DNA of 64,000 nt from Zonotrichia leucophrys gambelii (GCF_028769735.1 NC_088171.1:98211412-98275411); one strand, 5' to 3'; positions 13,665-27,537 are shown, counted from the first letter of the stretch. Notes: generated by a model from the letters alone, not told the origin. Program-made: numbers and translations.

Positions 13665-14505
13665 TGTATTGGGTTTATGTGGTTAGATTTTGATAACTCT
13701 GGAAGTGGCAGGTGTGGCTTCTGTGAAAAGACACCAGAAGTTGCCCCCATGTTGGGCAGAGCAAATTCCAGCTGGCTCCAAGAAGGACGCCCTGCTGGCT
13801 GAAGCTGGGTCTCTCAGCATCACTGGTAGCATCTCTGAGATAATATATTAAGACAGGTTAAAAAAATTCTGTGCCGGAACAGCTGGGAGAGGGGAGTGAG
13901 AATATGTGAGAGAAGCAGCCCCAGAGACACCAGGGGCCATGAAGAGGAGGGGAGGAGGTGCAGAGATTCCCTTGCAGAGTGGGGTGCAGGCTGGGGTGAG
14001 GAAGGCTGTCCCCATGCAGCCCAAGGAGGTCCAAGGTGAAGCTGATATCCTGCTGCAGTACCTGCAGGATCCTACACTGGATCAGCCTGTTACTGTAGGA
14101 CCGTAACCCATGGAAAGGATGCATTCTGGAGCAGTTGTTGAAGAACTGCAGCCTGAGTGTAATGAGGAAGAGGAGTCATAGACATAATGGTAGGAACTGA
14201 CTGCAAACCCCATTCCCCATCCCCCAGCACTGCTTAGGAGGTAGAAGAGCCAGAGTGAAGCTGAGCTTGGAAAGAAGGGAGGGGTGGGGAAAAGGTGCTT
14301 TCAATTTAGTTTTACTTCTCACCATCCATTACCATCCCCAGTCCCCTTGTTCTGTCCTTGAGGGCAATTGGTAAATTTTCTTCCTGTCCTAATCTTCATC
14401 CACAAGCTTTTAATGATGCTTTTTTCCTCTTGCTCTTTTGATGGAATGTGAGAGGTAAAACATCTGTGTGGGCACCTGGCATCCAGCCAAGGTCAATCTA
14501 GCCCA
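13665..14505 (+). mobile_element. Solo ERVL-like LTR
   Basis: The sequence starts TGTATTGGGTTTATGTGG and ends near GGCACCTGGCATCCAGCCA followed by ...GCCCA. Both are characteristic of a widespread bird ERVL-type LTR. Internally it has the expected order of 'ccatgcagcccaaggaggtcc' type minirepeats, a CCCCATTCCCCATCCCC block near 14,205 and a GGAAAGAAGGGAGGGGTGGG block near 14,270. There is no internal retroviral region on either side, so it is a solo LTR. It lies in the interval between candidate exons B and C. It diverges substantially from what I remember of the family, indicating an old copy. Confidence 0.7.
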
Positions 14506-15853
14506 TATATGTAAATAGATATAAGCAATGCCTTCAACTCCAAGAACCCTTAGGAAATTTAGAGGAACTCACAATCTCTCTTTCTTTCCCTCTAATTGCC
14601 AGGTGAAAACCCTCCTAGCAGAAAGCTCTTCATTGAAGTTTTCATTGTAAGAAAATAAATTAAAATATAAAATATTGTAAATTTTCCAATCTTTCTGGCA
14701 TAAAGAAATAAAAAATAAGGTGATTATTTAAGAAAGTTGTTTTCCTACAGTATCTAAACTAGGTATCTAAATTTAGATTAAATGAGAACTGCTTTTCAAG
14801 GTGCTTAATAATGTACAGAGCTGGAACTGAGTGTCCCTGATAGTACTTATTTCAAGACAAGAATCAGTAGAATTTGGGAATGAAATATTTGCATGTTATT
14901 GGAAAAAATCCTCTAAAAACCTTGTGGCCTAAGATATATATATTTTAGGATTGCTGATAAATATTCAGTTCCATGGCTGATCTGCAATTTTTTTTCCCTT
15001 AATCTGATTGTTTCCTTGAAAAGTCATGGAGGCAGTGTTCAATACTTAGACAGTGTTAGGATTTAACATAATCTGATGTCTGTGACAGCACAGTCGTTAA
15101 GTTGGTTTCCACAATACACAGAGAATTGCTGAATAGCGTGGCCATAATTATGTGGAAAAGATGATTTGTACCCTGAGAGGTAAGCATATTTACTTACAGA
15201 GATAAAAGTCATGCTGAAAACTACAACAGCATATAAGCACCCCAACCAAAAAATACCTGTTAAATCTGTGATTTTTAAACTTAAAAGAATGTGTTTGCTC
15301 CTAAATTTTCTTGTAGCAGTAGATTGCAAGTAACTTTCTGCATTTTTAGGTATTTCTTGAATGACTCTTCATATATTCTGACAAATATAGAAAAAATTAT
15401 AGTGCTTCTCAAATATACTATCATCCTTTATTTGTCAATTATACAAAAGTATATTTTTGAAACAATATGATGGAAGGAATAAAAGCCTCTCTGAAATTTG
15501 TACTGTAACCTGTTGTAACAGTCTTGGACAAGATGGACAGAATGTTAACTAGAGGGAAATACAAGCAGCAACTCTGCAAGAGTACATTCAAAAAAAAGAC
15601 TTGTCAGTGTGTCAGATCATGTATTTGTCCTTTTTCAATATTTGCAGTAGGAAATACAAAGCTGGAAGATACTCTGTGCCAGGCCCTTTCTCTGGCTCAT
15701 TTCCATCATACCATTATCAACAGCTGTAACAGAAATAATAGAGGAGACATCCCTGAGAAAAGGAAAAATTATAATTTAGTATAATTATGTGGTTTATTGA
15801 AAATTGTAATAACATTGTTTTTAAAACTTATTTAAAACCTTTTTTATCTCTAG
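14506..15853. other. AT-rich noncoding stretch
   Basis: No gene or repeat family that I can support. Open frames on either strand lack paired splice signals. Confidence 0.4.
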
Positions 15854-16430
15854 GTCCAGAAAATGCTTTTAACAAAGTAAAACAAGAGTTTTGTGGCATG
15901 TATCCTGTCAAAAGCCAGCTAAACAACCATGATATAATGTATGGCATAGTAAGATTGTCAGACAGCTGAAAAGGAACTACAAGAAATTGAAATAAACATT
16001 CCCAGTCCATATTTCACTCCAGCAAGTTCAGGCTCTCAGACTGATCCTGTAACACACATTAGCAGATCACAGTTTTCTCAGATATCCTTTTTTTAGTTTG
16101 TGATTTGTTCATGAATTAATGATGTGGCATCTTTCCTTATGAGCTGTGATTGTTACATTAAAACAGACAATACTTTTCACATGCATGCTTAAGTTCTATC
16201 CACATTTAACTTCCATTACATTTTGTCAGTATGATAGATGTCCTTGATGTTTACAGGAAATTAATCCAGATGATCTTAATGTATAGTGGAGTCAATGGAA
16301 AGATTATTTTTGAAGGAAGGAACAGAGATTTAGCAATGGTTCTAACCGAGAAGATATGCAGTGGGGGTTTCTCAGAAGAAGAATATTTGGAAGCTTTTAC
16401 TCCATGGAATAAACAAAAATGTCAGAGTTA
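15854..16430 (+). pseudogene. Possible decayed exon block with frame breaks
   Basis: After a good acceptor (TTTTTTATCTCTAG at 15,853) there is an open segment containing NAFNKVKQEFCGMYPVK in one frame to about 15,951. Immediately after it, protein-like text EKELQEIEINIPSPYFTP continues in another frame from 15,959. A third stretch at about 16,258-16,430 is open for roughly 57 codons. The abrupt frame change within a few bases suggests a short indel in a former exon, or a sequence error. Incoming phase does not match candidate exon B directly. I do not recognise the product, and this could be chance. Confidence 0.25.
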
Positions 16431-19400
16431 GAAGTCAGTATAAATTATTAAAGCAGATCCAAACATATAACCTAGTGGGAACAGAAAAAAAACCCTATTT
16501 TTTTTAAATGTTTATTCACATATTTAATTTTTCCATTTACTATAGTTCTGTTATTGCCTTCCTGCATGCTTATTAGCGGTTTTTAAAATTAATGTTACCT
16601 GTGAAATTTTTAAAGCAAGTATGTTGGATAAGGCTTCAGCTCCTGCTGAGCACAGAGCAACTAATGTGACATTGCCTGAGGGTAAAAGCATCATTGTTCT
16701 GCGTGATTTTGGATATGGCTCTGCTTTCTTTAGTTAATCCAAGGTCATTATTTTCAAACCACAGCATGTTCTCATGAAGATCAAATGTTTTCCCAAGAAG
16801 GAATGATGACAGAATGATACACTGGAAATTAAAAAGTTCAAATTTATAAAAACCACTGATCAAAGGAGAGAAATGTTGTCAAAGGAGGAAATTGTCGGTT
16901 TTATTTAAAAGACTGAGCTGTTTACACAGGGGAATAGATAATTGTGAGATACATTTTAGAACTAGGAAAAAATTATTTGTTTCTTTAGTAGCAAAAAATA
17001 TTTCAATTTTCTGTTGCTGTTTGGCTTCTCTTTAGTTTACATGCCACCCCCTATCCTACTCTCTCAGAAAAAGACATTTAAATGGCTTATGTTGAAACAT
17101 CTCTATGCTGCAAGATAATCTTGATGCTTAATATATAAATATTTGTATCAATATTACTCTGAGGTTAAAAACTTACATTATGTTATTGGATAAAATGCCA
17201 ATTCCTTGGCAAAGAATTACTGGAAAATAGAAAGCTGAAAATAAAATGTAAGCACATTGTGTTCCCTGTTTTATGCTAACATGTTTATCCATCTTCTAAG
17301 TGATCTTGAGGAAAAAAAAGATTTTTAATTCTGAATGTTGAGTACTCTTCAGAAAAATGAAAGATTATAAGTTATAATTATAAGAAAGAGAGTAAGTTAA
17401 GTAAGTGAAGTAGGATGAAACAAGCACACAAAAGACTGAAGTTAAATAGGCAGTCTTACAGGAATCTAAAAAAGACATTGGGGGACCAAAGTCAAATATT
17501 TCCTGTCCTCCTGAGATGGAGAACTGTCCTGATTTTAGCATCTGTAAATGCTGTGCAATTTCAAGTAGTTGCTTACACCAGTGAGTAACACAGTCCAGTA
17601 TTTCCATTACCAATATTGTGGTGATTTGTTAATGATTACTTAGTTCAGAAGTGCAGATTCCTGCATCAGCCTAGGTGGATAAAATAATTATAAAAGTAAT
17701 CAATAAATAATGGCTTACTTCTGAACTTATGTGCTGGTTTACCTTGAGTTTTGTTGTAAAGTTTGCGTAGGTCACTGAGCTAATATCTATGTTCAGCCTT
17801 CTGTATTACTCAACTAAAAGTCTGAAAATCAAACCAGTGATACTGCTCTAGTTTTGAATCCTCCGTATCCATCCAGATAAGCACACCACAGATAGTTTAG
17901 ATGCATTTGGTGTGGGTTTAAGGCATACATGCATCCTTGGTCACTATGCGCATCCTTGGTCACCTCTTATGGGGCCATCTCTTTGATCTAATGTAAAAGA
18001 TTTTCTGGTAATATGATCAAAGACTATGTATGAATAAAATATGCACAGACTCTAAAAGCCATCTAAAGGTCACAGCTATGCCAGAAGATAATGTCCAAGT
18101 CAAAGATTCAATACCTTTTTCATAAATGCTTTTCTCAATGCAAATATTACTAATTATCACCATCCCAATTAAAAGTGCATGCATCTAATTGTGGCTCGAA
18201 ATGAGCTTTTCTGCTTGAAGTATTCTCATATGCTTTTTTTGTTCTTGTCCTAAAGTACAAATGTTCAAAGAGATTTAATAGGTGAAAGAGTGAGGGTTTA
18301 GTGGTTTTTTTTTTAAGAATAGAATGTTAAAGATAAATAGTGGAATCACAGTGGTATAAAATGTTATTATTCCATTTTTGCTTTGCAACACTTTGCTTTT
18401 GTGAACTAAAAATGCCAGTGAAACATTACCATATTGAGTACTTTAATTTTTAACTTTTCATCTAATTACAAAGGGGAAGAGATTTTTTTTTTTAATACTC
18501 CTTTGGTATTAAATTTCTTCCAAGTAGCTCTCAAAAATCTACTAGTTTGAGACAAATAATGGAACGCAGGAAAATAATTTCGGTCAGATGGCTACTCCTA
18601 CCTCCCCTGCATAAGCCTATTTTTTCTAAATAGTGACTTTCATCACTCTGGAATATAATTTGAACCATGACAATTACTTTGAACAGTATTAGGATGTTTT
18701 GTTTCCTGGCACTAATGCTGTTATCTTTATGGACTCTCTTGTCTAACCTAAAACAGTTCAGTACTAGGAATACAATTACCTATATAACTGTAATTAAATA
18801 ATTACATATTTGATTTTTTTAATGGCACCAAATCCTTTTATGAATCACCAAGTGCATGAGAAATTCTCCTTAATTTCTTTTTAATAGTTAAAAATGTTAT
18901 TGAAATGAGCCCATGCTGGCTGGGGTTAAATTGGCAAATTCCTAGGGGTGAGTGAGTATAACTAATGTCTTGGATCATAAATGTTAAATTACATGAGATG
19001 AATTGACAAGAAAGTCGATTAATGCATTAATTAACAGTACTGTGAATTCTTAATTAAGTGATGCAGAGTTAAATGTGTGCATTTTTACTGTAGCAAACCA
19101 TTACAAATAAAGAACAAATGTATACATAGACATAAATAATTCTGAAGAGGAAGAACATGGAGATGTGTGTCTTCTCATTTTTAAAATAATAAAAAATTAA
19201 ACCCTCTGTAGATGTTTCTTCAATGAATAAGAAACTTTACTGTAAGAAACTAATCTGTAATAAGTTTCTATAAGAAGAAAGTAAGAACTGATGCAAGAAC
19301 TAACATAGCTGTCCAATCGAATGTTGTCTCTCTGACTCTAAAAGAGGACAAATTCTGCACATTCTTACAATTTCTTTCAGATTCCAGTATTTTCAGAATT

Positions 19401-22000
19401 CCATCTGATTTCCATGTTTTGTCTCATGAATTATCTGGATCTCCTATTTTATAGGAAAACTTAGAGTACAATTAACATGAGCTATATTTGTGCTCTTGAA
19501 CAGTAGCTTCCAAGTCACACCTTTTCCCTTAATTGCTGGGAAGGGATCTCAGAAGTAACTGTGTTCCTAAAACATCAATTAATTACAGAATTTATCAAAT
19601 AGTGTACAATTTCTATACAGTAGTAGAAAAAGGAGATGGGAATAGAGAAATCAAATTATCTAGAGGCATAGAGTATAGGACATATATATATACACACCCA
19701 CATGTGTAAGTTATGAAAACAGGTATTTTGCAGGTCCTTGGTTCAAAACAGCTTCTGAGGAACAGAAACCATGAATGAACTGGAGGAAAAAAAGGGAAAA
19801 GAGTGAATATGTATGTAAATGGAAAAGAGTGAATACAGAGTGAATATGTATGAAAACGCAATAGGAGAAAAAGGGAAAAAAGTTGAGAGGTGGAGAAATA
19901 AAAGGATGAGGAAAAGATCCTCGCATTAGAGAAAAGTGAAAGAGTTGTGAAGGAAATTATAGAAAAGAGAAATAAAAGTTAACATAAGGAAATTTTATTA
20001 AGACTAAAATATACATCTTGTAAGTATTATAACAGTAAACCACAGAAAAACTCAGTGACAGTGAAAAATGGAGTAGTTAAATACATATGGTTATGGATGA
20101 GATGCCTTCTTTTCAAATACAATCTGAAGATACATTAGCATTTACTAAGAACAAAGTAAGATGAGGCTCTGAATTTTTTTAAAAAATTATAAAACCTGGG
20201 ACTAGCACTGGCTGGAGCACATCCCACCTTTTGCCATATGGGCTTACAGGCTGGCTGCTGTACTGGTGTTATCCACCCTGGCTACCTGATACCTGTGGCT
20301 GCCTAAGGAGCAGGTGGGGGGAAAGGAAGCTTACGAGACAGGTCATGCCTTAAACCAAACTGAGTACTGAGTTTGTGTGTTATTAATTATTTTTTCTTTA
20401 ACGCATTACTTTCTTTTTCCTTATGCTTCCCCTTTGTATTTTAAATGCCGGGTTCATTAGAAACATTGGCAGGCAGAGTACTCAGTTTAACAGCAACTGA
20501 GAATTAAATCAAGAAAATATCTTAATTAATTCCTCTTAGCTATACTTGATTATAGAATACAATATTTCTGGGACAGATTTCCAGAGGTGTTTGTGTATTT
20601 GATTTCCATTCAAATAGGTAAATCTATAAAATTTAAATATAAAAATATTTTAAAAAATCTATTCTTTGTTCATTGTTTATAAGAGTCCAGTTTACCTTCC
20701 ATCCTCCACACAACCGGCTGTCCCTGTCCCACAGAAAATCTGCATTTAAAAGAAAATCAGGAAAAGAAACAAAAAACCCAATTCACATATGTTGAGTTCC
20801 TGAGAAATAAGAAACCTAGGTCCAATAAGATGGTCATAAAACCAAGAGGGAATTTATGGTTTGCTTCACACAGGAACACCAAAATTCATTATATGTTTGC
20901 ACAAACAGTCAAATTCCTTAGTAATTTTTTCTTTACTCATTCATGTATGTTTCTATTTATCTTTGTTCATTTCACTTGTAGGGATTCACAGTAGGAAAAT
21001 TGTGACCTTGGTGTTGCAAACACACAATACAGGAGGTTTTGTGTTTTCAGCTGTTTGTCTGAGAGCTGAAAGATGAGTAAGGGTGAAAAACCATTTAATA
21101 TTTCCTTGTGGTGACAAGAATTTTTTTCTGGGCTCTGTGACATAACTCCACCTATGAGACAGTCTGATGCCAGAGTTTCTGAAGAACATAACTTTGACAT
21201 GACAGTATTTAGATTTATATTTATTTGATTTTAAGTAAATTTTTAAAAGTGATTGAAAACTTTGAAGTAGAACCCTTGGAACAAGATTGTTTTTTAAATT
21301 ACTAAACAATGAATTGCTAAACAATTTCTACAATCTTCCTGCAATCATACATTATTTATAGGAACAACAATCTTGATATTTATGTTATTTATTAAGACTT
21401 AGACGAAGTTTTAAAATTCTGCCTGAAAAAAGGAAAAAAAAAAAAGGAGAGAAGGGAAGGGTTATGACCATATGTAAATATTTTCTGAAAGCTTCTACAC
21501 CTTTTGAATTCTGTCCAGTATTCTTGAAGGCAGTGGCACAATTTATTATGGTTTTTTCACCTCATTTAATTTCAGAACACTCAAATAAAATTTTCTATTA
21601 TTTGCTTGACTGTCATGACTTTGGTAACGTTGGAACAAAGAGTCCCATTCAAGTTAAAAGGAATGAAACGTCAGTGTTTTCTTTTTTTTCTTTATTTTTT
21701 TCCCTGTTCCTGCCCTTTTCTGCTGTGTGGTTTATGTTCAGCTGTGAATGATTCTGAAATTTTTCAAGCATATAAAGCCATTATAAACAGTTACCAAAAG
21801 AAAGGTCATTCATTGTAATTTCTGCTCATTTCTATTCATACAGCTGCAAGAAAAGAAGTTGGAGGCCTGCTGAGAAGTATAAAACTGAATCAAAGGGCAC
21901 ACCTTCAGGGATTCTGAGTCTAATGAGTAAAGCAAGCAGTCACCACCATTTTGGGGTGTTTCAGCTCCAGCAGGATCTTAGCAGGTGCTTGTTAATCAAA
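16431..22000. other. AT-rich noncoding stretch
   Basis: No supported gene. Small local duplications occur, for example GCATCCTTGGTCAC twice at 17,931-17,961 and a GGAAAAGAGTGAATA motif repeated at 19,793-19,835. A possible short exon at 21,742-21,804 (acceptor TTATGTTCAG, donor AAAG|GTCATT, 21 codons) is too weak to call. A conserved-looking acceptor at 20,981 is followed by an open stretch that ends in a stop. Confidence 0.4.
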
Positions 22001-22651
22001 TTAATTCTGAGGTAACATCTTTTTGGGTGAAAAATATTGGGGAGCTGTCATGCTGTTTAAGCGCTTTAATAGTGGAGTATCTCTGTAAAGCTGAGGCACC
22101 GAGGTAAGGACTGCACCCTCTGCCTCTTCCTCTCCTGTGCCTTTCTCCACTCTGTCCACCAAGTCAGTGTTCTGCATGAGTGCAGTAACAGATGTGTTCA
22201 ATACTTCAGGTGACACAAAATCCAAGTGTGCTTGTGAGAGAGAAGAACAAAGGCCTGAAGGTTGAATCTGTTCAGTCCTATGCCTAATACAGCTTTTCAC
22301 TGCAGTGCCTAGGTATGAACTAGAGCTAAGGTGTGCTGCCAAAGACATCTTTTGCTTGCTTGTTTTGCTTTGGTGAATATGAAGTGCAATTAAGAAAATC
22401 AGTTTTTTATGCAGGAATGTGAGATGTGGCATGTATCTGCTACTGAGTTGCCTCCAAATGAGCCTTCTTCCATTTAAGAGATGCTTAATCTCAGCCATGA
22501 TTAAGATCTTTGCCATAGATTTCAGAATCTGTTTGTAGCAAGACATGTTAAAATCCAATTTGTATTTAGTAATGAAGGAAATACCAAGAATTACAAACAA
22601 GCCGTTGTAAACCCCTTTCTGCATCCATTTTCTGATGCTTCTTGACTTCAA
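22001..22651 (-). CDS. Unidentified 216-codon open frame
   Basis: This is the longest uninterrupted reading frame in the window. On the minus strand it follows a polypyrimidine tract with an acceptor-like TTTTTTTTCTTGAAG near 22,645, so it could be a terminal exon rather than a free-standing gene. The N-terminal half is basic and hydrophobic. The C-terminal half reads more like soluble protein, with an acidic GTGEEEAEGA segment and a VPQLYRDTPLLKRL helix-like segment before the stop. I see no clear polyadenylation signal shortly downstream and no domain I recognise. In AT-rich DNA a frame of this length is uncommon but can arise by chance. Confidence 0.25.
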   Translation of the reverse strand: MKSRSIRKWMQKGVYNGLFVILGISFITKYKLDFNMSCYKQILKSMAKILIMAEIKHLLNGRRLIWRQLSSRYMPHLTFLHKKLIFLIALHIHQSKTSKQKMSLAAHLSSSSYLGTAVKSCIRHRTEQIQPSGLCSSLSQAHLDFVSPEVLNTSVTALMQNTDLVDRVEKGTGEEEAEGAVLTSVPQLYRDTPLLKRLNSMTAPQYFSPKKMLPQN

Positions 22652-25600
22652 GAAAAAAAATCACAAAAAGAAAATGAATTCAGGAGAAAGAGATAATGAA
22701 AAAAAAAAAAAATCCCAGACTCTTTTTCACTCTACCACTATTAGGAAATATGTATTTTTTTTTTTTATGGCTGCAAGAAAAGTGACTAAACCAGATAACC
22801 GTGTACAGTGATACTACACACATGATAAGACAATTGCAACTGTTAAGCTAACCAACACTATGTGGGTAAATATGGGCTTAATTTACTACTTTCTTGAATA
22901 ATTTTCTACTGACTTGTTCTCTTAACATGTGCTTGTAAATCAAAGTCAAAATTATTATGTTAAAATTATGTTATCAAAATTGGATAAGCCTATTTTTCTT
23001 TCACTTTAAGACATGGATATAATGTTTTAAAAGGTTATTTTAGACTATTATGAAATATAATATTTATTTTCCTCTTTTTTATTCATGGCTTCCCATATCA
23101 AATGAATATGCCAGTTATTTGACAGTGTGAACAAATATAGTGTGAACAAATGCTACTTAGGCAGGTGAACTGAAGCAGCAGGAGCAGTATGAAGCCTTGC
23201 TGACTAGATGACTCAAGAGTCTATTCCAGCTCTCACTGTAAGGCAATGGGTTCCTGTTCTTATTTTTAATGTTCATAATAGAAATTTTTGTTTCATTAAC
23301 TGCACGTGGAAGCAATCAGACACCCCCTTCAATTATTTCTATTGAAGAATTTCCTTGTTTGGAAGAAGTTTGCAACCTCAAAAGTGAACTGTCAGATTGA
23401 CCGAAAGCATTTGACTTCTTCACTTTATGGCACCCACTTAGTGCAATTACTTGAACTGAGTCTAGCTCAATCTGTAACATTCCCTGAGAATTAGGAATCT
23501 AAGGACAGTATTATTCAGTTCAGGACTCCCTTTTTATCCCATTTTCCACTGAGTCCTTCATTTATTTCCTTTCTCCCTTGAGTTAATGTGTACCCAGATT
23601 TCTCACTTTCTATGGGAAATTTCTAATTATCTCATTAAATGTTTCATGAGGTAACACAGAGAACGATACTCTGTTGTGTGCTGGTTTTATTTGTAGATTA
23701 TGGCTGCATGTACGTTTCAAGGCTGCTCAGCTTAGCATTGGGAAATTAAATAAACCACTGTAGATGTGAGAAAGTCAGGAAAAAAATGCCGTGTAATCCA
23801 CAAAGTGGGATACTTACCTGAGTATGAAGGACACTTTATTGCTTTTATCTAATAATATTTTTCACCATTACCTAATGCATACATCAGGGTCAAAGCTGTA
23901 AAAATTATCTGCATAATCTTTCTCATTTGGATTGAAAATATCCCTCCTTTCAGAATTTGAAATCTAAGGCTGAGGGAAGAGAATGTTCTATAAAATGATA
24001 AACATCAAAAGAAGAAATTGAAAAAAATGTTCCATGCATTCCAAGTCAACGCATTCTTTTCTGATCTCTGGAGCTGAAAGAGGGGAACTATTCTGAAGAA
24101 CCCAAATGATTAGGCATATCACAAACTGCCCATCAGTGCCATCCCAGGAAATGAAAAAGAAAAATCCAACAGGATGTAATCATAAGGCACAAATCAGCGC
24201 TGTCAAAAGGAACTGCCTTCAGGGTCACAAGGGAAGATGGTGAAGCCTGATGATCAGTGATGGGCCAGAATAGATGGTAGCTAGAATGAGGAAAACACAG
24301 CAAGAGAAAAGTCAGACAGAAAAAGAGGGAGAGGCCTAATGAAAGTATGAAATGTAAAGGATGAACATTTTGGCAAGTCAGGGAGATGAAGTAAAGGGAA
24401 AAGGAAGTGGAAGTGATCAAATGGATCATTTAACAAAGAAGCCAAAGAAAGCTGCAGGTTGCTGAGGGAAGCAGAGAGATTGAGGCTGAAATTAGAAAGG
24501 AAAGCTGAAATGCAGTGAGATGATTTGCAGTAATAGGACATGACAGCAGCTGTAAAGAAGAGGGGGGACTTCCTGCAAGTGCTGAAAATGAAAGGAGAAT
24601 TGAGAGGGTTTGCAGGGAATGATGAGGGGTACCCAGTACCAATAACCTGATCTGGTCTACCCTGAAAAGATAAAATATTTCAGGTTGTATGTCAGTAAAA
24701 GTGACGTGAATGGCTGTATTTTTGTTCCATTATATTTTCTTATATTTTATTCTAAGGATGGAGGAAATGTTCCAAAGAAAGGAATAGGATAACAATAGAA
24801 ATAGCCACAAAAATGACAAAACAGCCCATGAGTGGTGAAGGTTTTGAGGAGGATAGATAAGTGAGATGGGAATAACAGGCATGCAGGATGGCACTTTGCA
24901 AAGAGTAAATTAGAGAGCTGGTTGAAAAAATATGGGTTTGAGAATCTGGGTTTATACTAGTTTGAAAAAGAGAACAACAAAGAAAAAACCAACGTATATT
25001 GAGTCTGTAGAAATATAAAGGTGCTGGTTATAGTACTACAGCGTGAGAAGTTTATAAGGTATATTTATACTGAACATGGATGTGGATAAGGGGACAGATG
25101 TACAAAAATACTGTGGAATAGGTAGACGTTACTGCAACATCTGTGAGCCATCAAAAGCTTTCATGGAAAACAAAACATTGACAGTTTATTTTTTTCTGTG
25201 CTTCTGAAGTAGTTTTTTTCTGGATCTCACCCACTGTGCTCACAGAAGCAAAAGTAATTGGCAATCCAACGACTGAGAATGTATGAACGTTCTCTGAAGG
25301 CATATCAAACTTGCAAAATTAGTTGCAATGTAGAATGAGGTTCCCTTAGTTGTATGTCAGCTGAATGAGGTTTCTAGACTCTAAAGCTGTTCCAACTGAC
25401 ATAATTGTCAACGTTAAAATCCTTCTTGTCTATGTGATTGCTTTGCACTGAAGAGGTACAGAAGCAGCATACATCATTGGGTAGGCTTTTAGATGTGTTC
25501 TTTAATGAAATCTAAAAGCTTTCCATCTCAATGTGATCTACTTCCACACATGTGCTGAGTAATACATGGTGTGCCAACACTTTACCCTGTAACTGCAAGA

Positions 25601-25744
25601 TGGATTCTTCCACTAAAATCTTACATTCAAATACTGGAAGTACAAAGCTCATATTTTTAACTGACCAGTCAGAATTACAGATTTTCATCACTTTTCAGAA
25701 AGATGAAGACGTTGTTGAAAAAAACTATATGAAATTGTTCCTGG
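22652..25744. other. Noncoding stretch, partly purine-rich
   Basis: No supported gene. From about 24,130 to 24,640 the plus strand is very purine-rich, which by itself leaves several minus-strand frames open. A short stretch at 23,195-23,245 is vaguely like a CR1 3' end but too degraded to call. Confidence 0.4.
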
Positions 25745-25820
25745 TCTGATTTGCTGTAGCAGGTGGACTAGATCAACTCTAGAGGACCTTTCCAGCCAAA
25801 TTGTGATTCTGTGGTTCTCA
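25745..25820 (+). mobile_element. CR1 LINE 3'-end fragment
   Basis: The sequence 'ggtggactagatcaactctagaggacctttccagcc...ttgtgattctgtggttct' matches the last ~70 bases of avian CR1 elements, including the degenerate ATTCTGTG tail. It is 5'-truncated. Confidence 0.75.
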
Positions 25821-27537
25821 GATATTGCTGTGAAAGAACACTTTAATTTGTGTATGCAGAGTAATCTGATAACTCTTGAGTATATCTTAATGAAACAAGG
25901 TATTCAGAGAAAAAAATCTAGTTGACGCATGTTAGAGGATGAAATTCCTATTCTGGAGTTCAGTTTCATGTAAAGTTCTTTTTTTGTATCAAAGATGCAA
26001 TCTTTTTGTTTACCCAGCATAAAACTCCCTGTATGGCAAATCATTGTGTTTTTCTATTGAATAAGTGCTGGACTCTGGATCTAAATGTAATTTAGTAAAT
26101 ATTATATTGTTACTCCTATAAAATGTCATTTTATCTTTAAATCTTAAGTACATAAAGTTCGTACTTGGTTGTGGATACATCACTGTAGGATCGCAACACT
26201 CTTTTCTGCAGACATTTCTGTCATAAATAGAGGACTATTGCATCATACTACTTATTCTGGTCATCACTTATTCCTGTAAGAGAATGGCAAGAGGACAAAA
26301 GGCACCTCTAAGGTGTTGGAGAACTGTAGCACAGGGATTGAGCTCCATCTTGTGGAATAAAGAGAATCCTACAGCACATTCCTTTTTCCCATTCAGAGAA
26401 ATTATTTTGAACGCCATAATTTAATAAATTTCCTGTTGAAAGTTTTCCTTGTTGAAATTTTAAACTGGTAGGGATAAATTTATTACTACATATATCACAT
26501 TAATAGGAAATATTAGAGTTTAAATTGTTGGGAGATACAGTCATGGGACATAATGTCTGTCAGGTGAACATTTTTTTAAGACAGGATATGACAGAAGTAT
26601 TGTCAATTGAACTACTAATATTTTAAAATATATATGCTGAAATATTTTATTTCAGAACTTAGGCTTTTAGGTGCTTTACTAATTCATTTCACCCATTTGT
26701 TGAAAAAAAAGAAAATGTCACCTCTCAGTTATCCTGTAGATGCATTGCACAATATTTATGAAAATAAATTAATGTATCCTCAGATAAACACACAGACACT
26801 CCTACAATAAGATTTAGTAATCTGTTCAATTAAAATTTTCCATTGAAGAATGTTAATGTAAGTATTAATGGCAGCTGAGGGAGAAAAATAAAATCATTAT
26901 TTATGTGTGTATGGTACACACTGTCGAACATAAAAACTGTTTTTAAGATTGAAAAAAATCCTCTTTAACTTTCAAAGAAATACATCACTGTAAGGCATTC
27001 AATACTATATTTACAGTTCAGAATTTTTTGCATATATAATCACTCATGCCTACACATATAGGCCAGGAAAGTCTAGCCTGTGTATTTTGTGCAACTGTAA
27101 ATATGAGATCGTCTGACATTGGGTTTTCTTAATTGGGTTAATCTGAGATAAAAGGGGGGGAGGGGATGTAATAAAAAAAAAAATTAGACCAGTAATATCT
27201 ACTCATCAAAGCTGCACAAAAATACTTTGTGGGTGTTTATAAAACGTCAAGTACACAACTCTTGTGAGAGTCATTGTGAAACACACAAAATCTCTGTCTC
27301 TTACCAGAAAAGTACCTTTCCAAACCAGCTTTAAAAATTATGTGCCAATTGAACTTTTGAAAAACCTCACCCTTTGATTATAACTTTAAATTTTAGTGAC
27401 TCCATTGAGACTTTCTAGGAATTTCAGTAAAACAAATGTTCCCAAAACTCTTACTTAGGTTACCTTGTTCATGTTACATTTCTAAAATAAAGGTATGTCT
27501 ACAGCTCACTGAGTGTCACTTGGCCTCAGCACTTTTC
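25821..27537. other. AT-rich noncoding stretch
   Basis: No gene or named repeat recognised. Contains a G-rich run followed by poly-A at about 27,152-27,183. Confidence 0.45.

Noticed and set aside
13858..14124. Open frames on both strands near 13.9-14.1 kb
   Set aside because: They lie inside the ERVL-like LTR and come from its GC-rich minirepeats.
21742..21804. Possible 63-base exon
   Set aside because: The donor (GTCATT) is weak and its phase does not match the neighbouring candidate exons.
23195..23245. Possible CR1 3' end
   Set aside because: Only a few words resemble the CR1 end and the terminal octamer repeat is absent.
24133..24642. Three overlapping minus-strand open frames
   Set aside because: The plus strand here is strongly purine-rich, so the minus strand reads as Ser/Leu/Phe without stops; no splice sites or homology.
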